DNA of 40,286 nt, from contig JAUSIC010000023.1 of the NCBI GenBank assembly GCA_030648285.1, positions 1 through 40,286 on the forward strand, read 5' to 3'. This DNA is from Nanobdellota archaeon. GTDB lineage: Archaea > Nanobdellota > Nanobdellia > Pacearchaeales > GW2011-AR1. The notes below the pieces were generated by a model. The model was not told the origin of the DNA and ran no database searches. It saw nothing but the letters and a program-made list of their open reading frames with translations. Positions within the stretch are counted from its first letter, which is position 1; each line of letters begins with the position of its first letter. The position numbers and the translations under genes are program-made. Positions 8,625-17,914 of the stretch are shown one piece after another.

Positions 8625-8897
8625 TTAAAAAAAACTAACAACTCCTTTCTGAAGAAGAAGTATTCCAAAAATTATGCTTATGAATATCGGCATTGCAATT
8701 AGAGAGGATAAAATCAAAACAGCTCCTGAAAGTAAATCAACCCAGCCCCCAAATTCTTTGAACATCCCTAAAAAAGATTTTGCAATTAAAATAATTCCTA
8801 AGATTAATAAAAGTGGTGAAGGAAGTTTTACTCCTGCCCCAAATAATAATATTAAACCAGATGAAATGTCAATTGCTCCAAGAATTTTAATCAGCAT
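8625..8897 (-). CDS. Small multi-TM membrane protein
   Basis: 90 aa with alternating hydrophobic helices. Confidence 0.6.
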   Translation of the reverse strand: MLIKILGAIDISSGLILLFGAGVKLPSPLLLILGIILIAKSFLGMFKEFGGWVDLLSGAVLILSSLIAMPIFISIIFGILLLQKGVVSFF

Positions 8898-8967
8898 ATT
8901 TTTTAAATCAAATTACTCTTTAAAAATGTGCCCTTGTGATACTAAAGAACAAGGGTGAACGAAGTAA

Positions 8968-9042
8968 GCCCTTGTAGCTCAACTTGGATAGAGCGACACC
9001 CCCCTAAGGTGTAGGTTGCAGGTTCAAATCCTGTCAAGGGCG
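8968..9042 (+). tRNA. tRNA-Arg(CCU)
   Basis: Acceptor GCCCTTG/CAAGGGC, D-arm GCTC/GAGC, anticodon stem ACACC/GGTGT with loop CCCCTAA, T-arm GCAGGTTCAAATCCTGT. Confidence 0.9.
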
Positions 9043-9112
9043 TAAAATTTGGATTTGAACTTTTTGCATATATATCTTCAATCACTAAAAAATTTAAAAA
9101 GAGAAGTTATTC

Positions 9113-9733
9113 TTGTCTAATATGCCAAAAGAGGACTGGAATTCATCAGGAAAGAATCCTTCTAAAGGACAAATAGATTATTCTATGAGAGAACCTTTCA
9201 TGAGAAAACTCAAGACTGTTGGACAAATGAGCGAAATAAGAGAAAAAATAAAAAAAGAGGGAAAAACCCTTGTATGGACAAATGGGTGCTTTGATCTAGG
9301 GCATTGGGGACATGTGAGATATTTCTCATGTGGGAAAGCATATGGAGATTATCTTATAGTAGCAATAAATAGTGATGATTCTGTCAGACGATTAAAAGGA
9401 CCCCATAGACCAATAATGGATTGGATGGCACGCATAGAAGCAATATCTCATATAGAATCAGTAGATTTTATATTAATCTTTGAAAGTGATTCTCCTTTAA
9501 GAGAACTAGAAATTCTAAAACCAGATGTTTGTCTAAAAGGTAATGATTATACTCTGGAAACAGTAAATCAAATGGAAAGAAAACTTATTGAAAGTTACGG
9601 GGGAAGAATAGAAATAACCCCTACATCTGTCGATTCAACCACAAAAGTTCTGGAAAGAATAACAGATTATCTTAAAACATTATACGATCCTCAAACAGGA
9701 GAATTTGACCTTAAGAAAGGCGGATATGTTTGA
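9113..9733 (+). CDS. RfaE/HldE-C-like nucleotidyltransferase (cytidylyltransferase family)
   Basis: VWTNGCFDLGHWGHVRYF...AINSDDSVRRLKGPHRPI...PDVCLKGNDYT; start may be MPKEDW at 9122. Confidence 0.85.
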   Translation: MSNMPKEDWNSSGKNPSKGQIDYSMREPFMRKLKTVGQMSEIREKIKKEGKTLVWTNGCFDLGHWGHVRYFSCGKAYGDYLIVAINSDDSVRRLKGPHRPIMDWMARIEAISHIESVDFILIFESDSPLRELEILKPDVCLKGNDYTLETVNQMERKLIESYGGRIEITPTSVDSTTKVLERITDYLKTLYDPQTGEFDLKKGGYV

Positions 9734-9766
9734 TAATTTTTTAAATAGGAAAAATAAATATAATCT

Positions 9767-9982
9767 ATGAAATTTGAAAATATTGTTCGTTATGAACATT
9801 TTATTCTTATCGGAATTATCATGAGTATTGGAACTCTGATAAAACTTCTTGGATTTTGGGATTTTTCTTCTGATTGGTTTTGGTTTCTTGCAGGAATAGG
9901 GCTAACTGTTGAAGGAGTAATTTCTTTGGTTAAACAGAAAAGATTCGATAAGAAATATAAAATTGTCGAAAGAGAAGAATGA
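9767..9982 (+). CDS. Small membrane protein, 71 aa
   Basis: Two hydrophobic segments; TATA-like element upstream. Confidence 0.55.
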   Translation: MKFENIVRYEHFILIGIIMSIGTLIKLLGFWDFSSDWFWFLAGIGLTVEGVISLVKQKRFDKKYKIVEREE

Positions 9983-10030
9983 TTTTTTCTATAGCAAACT
10001 TTAAAACTCTGTTTTAGGTAATTAAATTAA

Positions 10031-10164
10031 GCGCTGATAGTTCAGTGGTAGAATGTCTGCCTTCCAACAAGAAGAACCATATGGTTCTTCCTTGGACCAT
10101 CTCCTTTCAAAGGGAATAATCCGGAAGACAGCAGACGACTCGGGTTCGAATCCCGATCGGCGCA
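10031..10164 (+). tRNA. tRNA-Gly(UCC) with a ~63 nt intron near 37/38
   Basis: Acceptor GCGCTGA/TCGGCGC, anticodon stem TCTGC/GCAGA, loop CTTCCA..A, BHB-like CTTCC/GGAAG plus ACA bulge, T-arm TCGGGTTCGAATCCCGA. Confidence 0.92.
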
Positions 10165-10170
10165 TACAAA

Positions 10171-10221
10171 ATGAGCAAACAGGAAATTTGCCACAAACAT
10201 AAAATAGGAAATTTTACATAA
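10171..10221 (+). promoter_or_regulatory. Leader/coupling element copy C upstream of secF (uORF MSKQEICHKHKIGNFT*)
   Basis: ATGAGCAAACAGGAAATTTGCCACAAACATAAAATAGGAAATTTTACATAATG; stop overlaps secF ATG; begins 6 nt after the tRNA-Gly 3' end. Confidence 0.8.
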
Positions 10222-11135
10222 TGGAAGAAACACAAATTCATCAACCAAAACAGAAATTTTCAGAAAAATTTGGAAAATTTCATGATAAATATTACAAATT
10301 ACTATTAATTATTCCAGTAATTCTTTTCCTTATTGGTTTTATTTACATGTTCAGTTTTTATCAAAAAAACAATGACTACATATATAGAGATATTTCTTTA
10401 ACAGGAGGAACTTCTGTCACAATAAACAGAGCAATAGATATGAATGATTTATCAAATGCAATTTCTGATAAGCTTGAAAATGTAAATCTTCGCGAGATTT
10501 CTGATTTAGTGACTAAAAAGCAAATAGCAGTTATTGTAGAAACAAAAAGTGATGCCGAACTCACTCGTTCTGTTTTAGAGGAATATCTTGGTTATCAATT
10601 AGATGGAGAAAATAGCAGCTTTGAATTCACAGGTTCAACTCTGAGTGGAAGTTTCTACAGACAGCTTTTGATTGCAGTCTTAATAGCTTTTGTTTTAATG
10701 GCAATAGTTGTCTTTATTCAATTTAAATCATTTATTCCTTCTCTTGCAGTAATTACCAGTGCATTTGCAGATATCTTCATGACTCTTGTTGTTGCTAACA
10801 TGATTGGATTACAAATTTCAACAGCAGGAATAGTCGCATTCCTCATGCTGATTGGTTATAGTGTTGATACAGATATTCTCTTGACTACAAAAGTTATCAA
10901 AAGAGATGAAGGAAGTTTGAATAAGAGAATCTTTGATTCATTCAAAACAGGAATAACAATGACTTTAACTTCTTTGGTTGCGGTTATCATTGCACTGATA
11001 ATTGTCGGGAGATTTTCTTCAATTCTTTCTCAAATTTTTACAATAATGGCTATCGGTTTGGGTTTTGATATCTTTAATACATGGGTGACAAATGTTTCAA
11101 TAATTAAATGGTATGCTAAAAAACATAAAAAATGA
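10221..11135 (+). CDS. secF: Protein-export membrane protein SecF
   Basis: DISLTGGTSVTI..., LLIAVLIAFVLMAIVVFIQFKSFIPSLAVI..., LMLIGYSVDTDILLTTKVIKR. Confidence 0.93.
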   Translation: MEETQIHQPKQKFSEKFGKFHDKYYKLLLIIPVILFLIGFIYMFSFYQKNNDYIYRDISLTGGTSVTINRAIDMNDLSNAISDKLENVNLREISDLVTKKQIAVIVETKSDAELTRSVLEEYLGYQLDGENSSFEFTGSTLSGSFYRQLLIAVLIAFVLMAIVVFIQFKSFIPSLAVITSAFADIFMTLVVANMIGLQISTAGIVAFLMLIGYSVDTDILLTTKVIKRDEGSLNKRIFDSFKTGITMTLTSLVAVIIALIIVGRFSSILSQIFTIMAIGLGFDIFNTWVTNVSIIKWYAKKHKK

Positions 11136-11188
11136 GCAAACAAGAAATTTGCCACAAATACAAAATTGATTGGGGGTATTTTGCATAA
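11132..11188 (+). promoter_or_regulatory. Leader/coupling element copy D upstream of secD (uORF MSKQEICHKYKIDWGYFA*)
   Basis: ATGAGCAAACAAGAAATTTGCCACAAATACAAAATTGATTGGGGGTATTTTGCATAATG; ATGA overlap with secF stop and TAATG overlap with secD start. Confidence 0.85.
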
Positions 11189-12753
11189 TGAATCTTAAAT
11201 TGACTTGGAAAATTTGGTTGTGGCTAGCTGTTTTATTGTTTGCTATAATTTCTCTCGTTAATTTTCCATATCTTTTTCAAAAAGGAGTTTTAATAACGAG
11301 TGTAGAACAAAACTCTACTGCATTCGAGCAAGGATTAAGAACAATAGATAATGGAAAATCTATGGTTATTACGGCGATTGATGGAAAGAAAATAGAAAAT
11401 GTAAATGATTTCTCAAAAATAATCAGTGAAAAATTTCCTTCGAATGAAAATGTAAAAACAGCTTTCATTGTAAATGGGAAAGAATACATCTTATATTCAA
11501 AAAATGCTCCAGAAATAACTGTTTCAGAGATTAAGAAAACAAATTTAAGGACAGGTTTGGATTTGTCAGGAGGAGCAAGAGCATTAGTTCAGGCAAAAGA
11601 TGAAAAATTAACCCCTGAACAAGTTAGCGATTTGGTGAGTGTCATCAGCAACAGATTCAATGTTTATGGAATTTCCGATATAAATGTAAAACCTGTTACT
11701 GATTTATCGGGAAATAATTTTATTCTGATTGAAATTGCAGGAGCAACTCCTAGAGACTTACAAGGATTAATTTCAGAACAAGGAAAATTCGAAGCAAAGA
11801 TAGGAAATGAAACTGTTTTCATAGGAGGTATGGGTGGAGAAAAAGATGTTACTTCTGTTGGAAAAACAGCACAAGAAGCAAGAATAGAATCTTGTAATCC
11901 TTCTCAAGAAGATTATTTTTGTAAATTCAGTTTTTCAGTTTTTCTCAGTGAACAAGCAGCAGAGCGTTTTGCAGAGGCGACTAAAGATTTGGAAGTCAAT
12001 GCATCTTCAACAGGAAATTTTTTATCCAAAAGTATTGATTTTTATATTGATGACAACCTTGTTGATAGTTTGACAATTGCAGAAAGTCTTAAAGGCCAAG
12101 TAACAACACAAGTTTCAATTTCAGGTACAGGATTAGGAAAAACAGAAAAAGAGGCATATGACTCTGCAATAGAAAATATGAAGCACCTACAAACAATTCT
12201 TCAAACAGGAAGTCTTCCTTTCAAGCTTGAAATCGTTAAATTAGATACTATTTCTCCAACTCTTGGAGAAAAATTTAGCAGATATATTTTTATTGCAGCC
12301 TTTGCAGCTCTTTTTTCAGTTGTAGTAATTATTTTCATAAAATATAGAAAATTAAAGTTAGCAATTCCTCCATTGATTATTGCCGCATCAGAAATAATAA
12401 TTACTCTGGGAGTTGCCGCATTTATGAAGCAGGATTTAGATCTTCCCGGTATTGCAGGGATTTTGGCTGCAATTGGTACAGGAATTGATGACCAGATAGT
12501 TATGCTTGATGAAACAAAAAGAAAAGGAGAAACCTTGAGCATAAAACAAAGAATCAAGAGAGCATTTGGAATAGTATTAGGAGCATACTTCACAGCCTTT
12601 GTTTCACTATTACCCTTATTATGGGCTGGTGCAGGATTATTGAAAGGATTTGCAATCATGACCTTAATAGGAATTACTTTTGGGGTTTTAGTCACACGTC
12701 CTGCATTTGCAGACATCATAAGAAAAATAGAGGAAAAAAATGCTTCCGCATGA
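11188..12753 (+). CDS. secD: Protein-export membrane protein SecD (start MNLKLTW)
   Basis: RTGLDLSGGARALVQ..., VSNRFNVYGISDINVKPV, LPGIAGILAAIGTGIDDQIVMLDE. Confidence 0.93.
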   Translation: MNLKLTWKIWLWLAVLLFAIISLVNFPYLFQKGVLITSVEQNSTAFEQGLRTIDNGKSMVITAIDGKKIENVNDFSKIISEKFPSNENVKTAFIVNGKEYILYSKNAPEITVSEIKKTNLRTGLDLSGGARALVQAKDEKLTPEQVSDLVSVISNRFNVYGISDINVKPVTDLSGNNFILIEIAGATPRDLQGLISEQGKFEAKIGNETVFIGGMGGEKDVTSVGKTAQEARIESCNPSQEDYFCKFSFSVFLSEQAAERFAEATKDLEVNASSTGNFLSKSIDFYIDDNLVDSLTIAESLKGQVTTQVSISGTGLGKTEKEAYDSAIENMKHLQTILQTGSLPFKLEIVKLDTISPTLGEKFSRYIFIAAFAALFSVVVIIFIKYRKLKLAIPPLIIAASEIIITLGVAAFMKQDLDLPGIAGILAAIGTGIDDQIVMLDETKRKGETLSIKQRIKRAFGIVLGAYFTAFVSLLPLLWAGAGLLKGFAIMTLIGITFGVLVTRPAFADIIRKIEEKNASA

Positions 12754-13204
12754 ACATTTAATTTCAGCAATCATTTTTTCAGGAATATTTTTCCTGATTT
12801 CTCCTTCAATAGGATTTTTAGGGGTATTATTGATAATACTTTCAGCAGTTTTGGTTGATGTTGATCATTATATTTTTTATGCTGTCAAAAAAAGAGATTT
12901 GAGCTTGGTAAATGCGTATAAATGGTATCAAAGCAATAGAGTAAGAACACATCATTTGTCAAGAAAAGAAAAGAGCAAAATCTATTTTGGATTTCATTTT
13001 CTTCATGGAATTGAAATCTTTGCAATAATTTATCTCTTGTATGCTTATGTTAATCCTGTTTTCCTTTATGTTATGATGGGATATTCTTTGCATTTCTTTG
13101 GAGATTTGTTAGTTGAAGTAGTCTGGTGCGGAAAAACAGACAAGATATCTGTGATTTATAGCTTCTTTAGGATGAACAAGCTGAAGTTTGTTGATGATAT
13201 CTAA
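12740..13204 (+). CDS. YdjM/DUF457-like membrane-bound putative metal-dependent hydrolase
   Basis: MLPHEHL..., DVDHYIFY, RTHHLSRKEK, HFFGDLLVE histidine/aspartate pattern in a TM protein. Confidence 0.6.
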   Translation: MLPHEHLISAIIFSGIFFLISPSIGFLGVLLIILSAVLVDVDHYIFYAVKKRDLSLVNAYKWYQSNRVRTHHLSRKEKSKIYFGFHFLHGIEIFAIIYLLYAYVNPVFLYVMMGYSLHFFGDLLVEVVWCGKTDKISVIYSFFRMNKLKFVDDI

Positions 13205-13205
13205 C

Positions 13206-14183
13206 TTATTTTACATGAATTTCATTTTTGTTCTTAACAAGAACCCCATATATAAAACCAATTCCATACGCAAAGTGTGTAACTACAGAAGTAGTCATAA
13301 CAAAAATGCTTGTTTTCATGTTTTCATAGATGCTTGTAAAAATCATGATTAGAAAATAAAAAAATAGCAGAAGTGAAAAGAGGTTTCTTATTACTGGATA
13401 AAAAGCAGACAAAACAGCTCCTGTTAATAATCCAATTACAAATAAACTTAGTAAAGAAAAATAAAGCATATTTAAAGAAAACTCTTCTTTAGCTAACCAA
13501 GCAATGTCTCTTCCATAAATGAACATTTGTTTGATGTGTTTTTTTATGCTATCTCTTCTATGGTGGTAAACAATAACATCTTTTGCATAGAGAATTTTGT
13601 ATCCTCTCTTTTTAATGTCAAAACAAAATTTAGAATCTTCTGCGGTTAAAAGTCCTTCTTTATATTCTGGAGATATTTCTTTTCTTGAAATATAATTGCA
13701 AGAAGGTAGTTCTTTGACAAACTTATTTTTTTTCGATATCTTATATCTGACATTTGCAGGTCCGCTCACCCAAAAATTTCTAAGAACATAACCAGATATT
13801 TTCTCATCAATATTTCCTTCAACTGGAGTTAAGTTCGGCCCACCGACTATCCCTATTTTTGAATTATCAAAATACTCCATTGCATTCTTAAGCCAGTTTT
13901 TATCTGGATAAGCATCTGAATCAATGAAAGCAAAAAATTCTCCTTTGGCTTTTTCCATACCTAGATTTCTTTTAACAGCTGGTTTGACTTTTCCTGTTTT
14001 TATTATTTTTATTTTTTTATCATTAAATTCTTTTAGTTCTTTTTTGCCAAAATCATCGGGAAGAACGATAATTTCATAGTTAGGATAATCTAATTTCAAA
14101 CATTCTCTTAAGCATTTTTCAGTTAAATTATCAATCTCTTTACATGGGATAATTATTGAAATTTTTGCATCAGGCATCTTCAT
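13206..14183 (-). CDS. Glycosyltransferase family 2 with C-terminal TM helices
   Basis: [18 protein letters not shown]..., [38 protein letters not shown]. Confidence 0.9.
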   Translation of the reverse strand: MKMPDAKISIIIPCKEIDNLTEKCLRECLKLDYPNYEIIVLPDDFGKKELKEFNDKKIKIIKTGKVKPAVKRNLGMEKAKGEFFAFIDSDAYPDKNWLKNAMEYFDNSKIGIVGGPNLTPVEGNIDEKISGYVLRNFWVSGPANVRYKISKKNKFVKELPSCNYISRKEISPEYKEGLLTAEDSKFCFDIKKRGYKILYAKDVIVYHHRRDSIKKHIKQMFIYGRDIAWLAKEEFSLNMLYFSLLSLFVIGLLTGAVLSAFYPVIRNLFSLLLFFYFLIMIFTSIYENMKTSIFVMTTSVVTHFAYGIGFIYGVLVKNKNEIHVK

Positions 14184-15114
14184 TTTTAATTAACCATTTA
14201 AAATAATCTATTGTTTTCTTCAGCCCTTCATTCAGTTGTATTTTGGGTTCCCATCTAAGAAATTTTTTTGCAAGAGTTATATCTGGTTTTCTTTGTGTAG
14301 GATCATCCTGAGGCAATTCTTTATATTCAATTTTGCTCTTTGAACCAGTTATTTTTACAACTTTTTTTGCAAGTTCTATAATTGTGAATTCTCTAGGATT
14401 TCCAAGATTAATCGGTCCAATACAATCTGATTCCATTAATCTATAGAGTCCTTCAATTAAATCAGAAACATAGCAAAAACTTCTTGTTTGTTTTCCTTCT
14501 CCATACATAGTAATGGGTTCATTCTTTAAGGCTTGCATGATAAAATTGCTAACAACTCTTCCGTCATTTTTATCCATGCTTGGGCCATAAGTATTAAATA
14601 TTCTTACAATTCTGATTGGTACTTTATACTTTCTATGATAGTCCATGAATAATGTTTCTGCTACTCTCTTTCCTTCATCATAACATGCTCGTGGTCCAAG
14701 AGTATTAACATTTCCCTTGTAAGTCTCTTTTTGAGGATGTTCTAATGGATCTCCATAAACTTCTGATGTAGAAGCTTGCAGAATTCTTGCTCCGTTTAAT
14801 TTTGCAAACTCTAGAATATTTATCACCCCCAAGGTATTCGCTTTGACAGTTTTAATAGGATCAAATTGGTAATGAACAGGAGAAGCAGGACAAGCCAAGT
14901 TATAGATCCTGTCAAAATGTTCTTGAATATTAATTGGATTAGTTATATCATGAGGAATTACTTTAAACTTAGCATTTTTCTTCAAATCCAGTATATTTTT
15001 ACTTTTTCCAGTAAAAAAATTATCCAAACAAACAACTTCATGTCCTTTTCCAAGAAGATATCTGCATAGATGACTTCCAATAAAACCTGCTCCACCAGTA
15101 ACTAGAATTTTCAT
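14170..15114 (-). CDS. UDP-glucuronate decarboxylase (UDP-xylose synthase-like SDR)
   Basis: [17 protein letters not shown]..., [59 protein letters not shown]. Confidence 0.9.
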   Translation of the reverse strand: MKILVTGGAGFIGSHLCRYLLGKGHEVVCLDNFFTGKSKNILDLKKNAKFKVIPHDITNPINIQEHFDRIYNLACPASPVHYQFDPIKTVKANTLGVINILEFAKLNGARILQASTSEVYGDPLEHPQKETYKGNVNTLGPRACYDEGKRVAETLFMDYHRKYKVPIRIVRIFNTYGPSMDKNDGRVVSNFIMQALKNEPITMYGEGKQTRSFCYVSDLIEGLYRLMESDCIGPINLGNPREFTIIELAKKVVKITGSKSKIEYKELPQDDPTQRKPDITLAKKFLRWEPKIQLNEGLKKTIDYFKWLIKNEDA

Positions 15115-15115
15115 T

Positions 15116-15976
15116 TTATAAATAATTATTTTTTGATGTTGCTCCAGTTATATTCAACCAGTCTTTATTTTTTCTGACTCTTTCATTCGTTCTCCAGATT
15201 TCCTGAAGAAGATAGGGGTCATATTCATGCTCTTGAGAAAGTCTTATCAAAGCCTTCAAATCTTTTGGAAAGCATTTTCCTCCGAATCCAAAATCTCCAT
15301 CATTCCCTGGAACATCAATATTTTTTCCGATTCTTGGGTCAAGAAGGATTGCGTTCTTCACTGTTTCATAATTGATTCCAGTAGCCTGACAAATCTGATA
15401 AATTTCATTGGCAATTGCTATTTGTGAAGCAAGCGTAATATTTGCAGCATATTTTATCATTTCTGCTTCTTTTCTTGTTACTATTATATACTGGGCATTT
15501 GGAAATATCGGTTCATAAATATTTTTTAACTGACTTGCACTTTTTTCATCATTTGCTCCGATTACTATTCTGTTTGTGTTCTCCATGTCTTCAATAGCAT
15601 GTTTTTCTCTTAAGAATTCTGGATTGAATGCAAATCTAAATGGATACTTCCAGGTTAATTTGTCAGTTGTACCAGAAACTGCAGTCGATCTTATTACAAT
15701 CAACATGTCTTGGGGGCTTCTTTCAATTTTTGCCGCTTCTTGTATAACTTGTTCTATTGAGCTATGAACAGAAGAATAGTCTATCTCACCAGTAATTTTC
15801 ATTGGTGTAGGAACACAGATAAAGATAACTTCGGAATTTAAAACTAAACTTCTTAAATTCTCTTCCGAATAGTATTCAGGCTTGAATTTATCATAAAGAT
15901 ATACTTCATGAGCTTTTTCTAAGACTTTTGCAGTAGCTCCTCCGACAATACCCACTCCAATCACACCAATCTTCAT
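15116..15976 (-). CDS. UDP-glucose/GDP-mannose 6-dehydrogenase family, short form
   Basis: GXGXXG N-terminus, [34 protein letters not shown] catalytic Cys; ends at 286 aa without the C-terminal UDP-binding domain. Confidence 0.85.
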   Translation of the reverse strand: MKIGVIGVGIVGGATAKVLEKAHEVYLYDKFKPEYYSEENLRSLVLNSEVIFICVPTPMKITGEIDYSSVHSSIEQVIQEAAKIERSPQDMLIVIRSTAVSGTTDKLTWKYPFRFAFNPEFLREKHAIEDMENTNRIVIGANDEKSASQLKNIYEPIFPNAQYIIVTRKEAEMIKYAANITLASQIAIANEIYQICQATGINYETVKNAILLDPRIGKNIDVPGNDGDFGFGGKCFPKDLKALIRLSQEHEYDPYLLQEIWRTNERVRKNKDWLNITGATSKNNYL

Positions 15977-16071
15977 AAAGAAATAGATAAAGAGCGACTT
16001 TTAAACATTTATCTACAAAAAGACACAATTAATCTTAGGAATACCTTTTTATATCCAAAAATAAAGATAAA

Positions 16072-17601
16072 ATGATGTCAGATGGAAATATGGAAGTTAA
16101 TCAGGGATTAAAGTTGCTCGCAAAATCTTCTTTTGTCGTATCTATAACTTTGATTATTTCAAAAGTTCTTCTTTATTTATATAGAATTGTAATCGCCAGA
16201 AAGTTTGGCCCTGAAATATATGGGTTGTTTACCTTGTCTGTTGTAATAGTCAGTTGGTTCAGGCTTTTCTCTGGATTAGGGATTAAAGATGGAGTTATAA
16301 GATTTATCTCTCTGTTCAGAGCAAAGAATGAAAAAGAGAAAATCCAATATATCCTGAAAAAGTCCCTGATTATTTTAATATTTACAAGCATTTTAGCAGG
16401 TATTCTGTTGTTCGTGCTATCTGATTTTATTGCTATTAGATTTTTTTCTAATTCTAAATTGATTCCTTTCTTAAAGATTTTTAGTGTCACACTTCCATTT
16501 ACTGTACTAGGCGCAATTTTTCTTTCTATAATAAGGGGATTTGAAAAAATAAGCTGGTTTGCATTCATCTCTGAAGTTTTAGGCAATTTCATCCAACTAA
16601 TCATCTTGATTCTTTTAGTTTTCTTAGGTTCAAACTCTGTTCCAATCTCCTATTTAATCGGAACATTTTCGATATTTATCGTAGCTTATTTTGTATCTAG
16701 ATTATCTGTTCCAAACATTTTTGTTCCAAATAAAAATTCAGAAAAAAATAAAAAGACTTTCAAAGAAATGTTCTCTTATTCATGGCCTTTTCTTTTTTAC
16801 AGTGTGATTAATTTCATTTTTTATTGGACAGATTCTTTTATGATAGGTATCATTGAAAATGCAGAATCTGTTGGATTTTATAATGCAGCTGTTCCTATTG
16901 CAATGTTGATCTATTTGCCATTTAGTCTTTTTGCACAGCTTTTTTTTCCATTAGTAACTAAAGAATTTTCTAAAGGAAATATGGAGACAGTTAAACAATT
17001 AAGCCAACAAGTTGGAAAATGGATTTTTATGATTGTTATGCCTATCTTCGTTATATTTATGATTTTTCCAGGAGTTTTTATAAATCTACTTTTCGGAGCA
17101 GAATATCTCGTTGCCGAAAACTCTCTGAGATTCTTGTCTATTGGAGCTTTGTTTATAACGCTCTCTGCTGTTTCCCAGGAACTTCTTTCCATGAAAGGGA
17201 AATCAAAACTAATTCTATTTGATATTATTTGTGCAACGATAATAAATATAATTCTCAATGCAGTATTTATTCCCCCCTATGGGATTAATGGTGCAGCATT
17301 TGCTACAATGCTCTCCTCTATTGTTTTAAGTGCTTTATTATTTATACAATCTTATAAAATTATTTCTATAATTCCTCTTAGAAGAAAAATGCTTGGAATA
17401 ACCTTGATTGTGATAGTCTCAACAATCCTCTTATTGGTTATTAGGCAGTTAGTAGAAATCAACCTTTTAACATTAATACTCTGTAGTATTTTTTTCTTAG
17501 CTATTTATATTTTATTAATCCTTTTGACAAATTGCTTGGATAAGAATGATTGGTATATCTTAAAAACATTCCTCGGTAGATTAGGAATAAAAAAGAATTA
17601 A
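16072..17601 (+). CDS. Flippase / polysaccharide biosynthesis protein (Wzx/MurJ-like, MOP superfamily)
   Basis: 509 aa polytopic; RIVIARKFGPEIYGLFTLSVVIVSWF, FYNAAVPIAMLIYLP. Confidence 0.9.
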   Translation: MMSDGNMEVNQGLKLLAKSSFVVSITLIISKVLLYLYRIVIARKFGPEIYGLFTLSVVIVSWFRLFSGLGIKDGVIRFISLFRAKNEKEKIQYILKKSLIILIFTSILAGILLFVLSDFIAIRFFSNSKLIPFLKIFSVTLPFTVLGAIFLSIIRGFEKISWFAFISEVLGNFIQLIILILLVFLGSNSVPISYLIGTFSIFIVAYFVSRLSVPNIFVPNKNSEKNKKTFKEMFSYSWPFLFYSVINFIFYWTDSFMIGIIENAESVGFYNAAVPIAMLIYLPFSLFAQLFFPLVTKEFSKGNMETVKQLSQQVGKWIFMIVMPIFVIFMIFPGVFINLLFGAEYLVAENSLRFLSIGALFITLSAVSQELLSMKGKSKLILFDIICATIINIILNAVFIPPYGINGAAFATMLSSIVLSALLFIQSYKIISIIPLRRKMLGITLIVIVSTILLLVIRQLVEINLLTLILCSIFFLAIYILLILLTNCLDKNDWYILKTFLGRLGIKKN

Positions 17602-17603
17602 AT

Positions 17604-17903
17604 TTATTTATTCTGTTGATGGTTTTTTTCGCTATTATTGCGCTTCTTGTAATATAGAAAAATAGATATATAAAAAATAGAAGTCGTTATGCCAAGACTA
17701 TATTTTATTTTAAGAGGCGTTTGCCCTATCAGGAAAGCATAAGTTAATGCAATAATATTTGCTATAAGATAAATTACAAAAAGAGTAATGCTAACCCCCT
17801 CTGTATTTTTCATTTTTACTGTTTTTATTAATTGGGGAACAAGCATTATAGAGAATAGAATTGTTGCGGTCCATCCAAAAATTTGTGAAATCTCAATAAT
17901 CAT
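17604..17903 (-). CDS. PQ-loop / SemiSWEET-like transporter
   Basis: 99 aa, 3 TM; LVPQLIKTVKMKNTEGVSITLF. Confidence 0.8.
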   Translation of the reverse strand: MIIEISQIFGWTATILFSIMLVPQLIKTVKMKNTEGVSITLFVIYLIANIIALTYAFLIGQTPLKIKYSLGITTSIFYISIFLYYKKRNNSEKNHQQNK

Positions 17904-17914
17904 TTTTAGAACAA

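Noticed and set aside
12201-12770. 189-aa minus-strand ORF inside secD
   Set aside because: Antisense to clear SecD coding sequence; no recognisable domain and no start context
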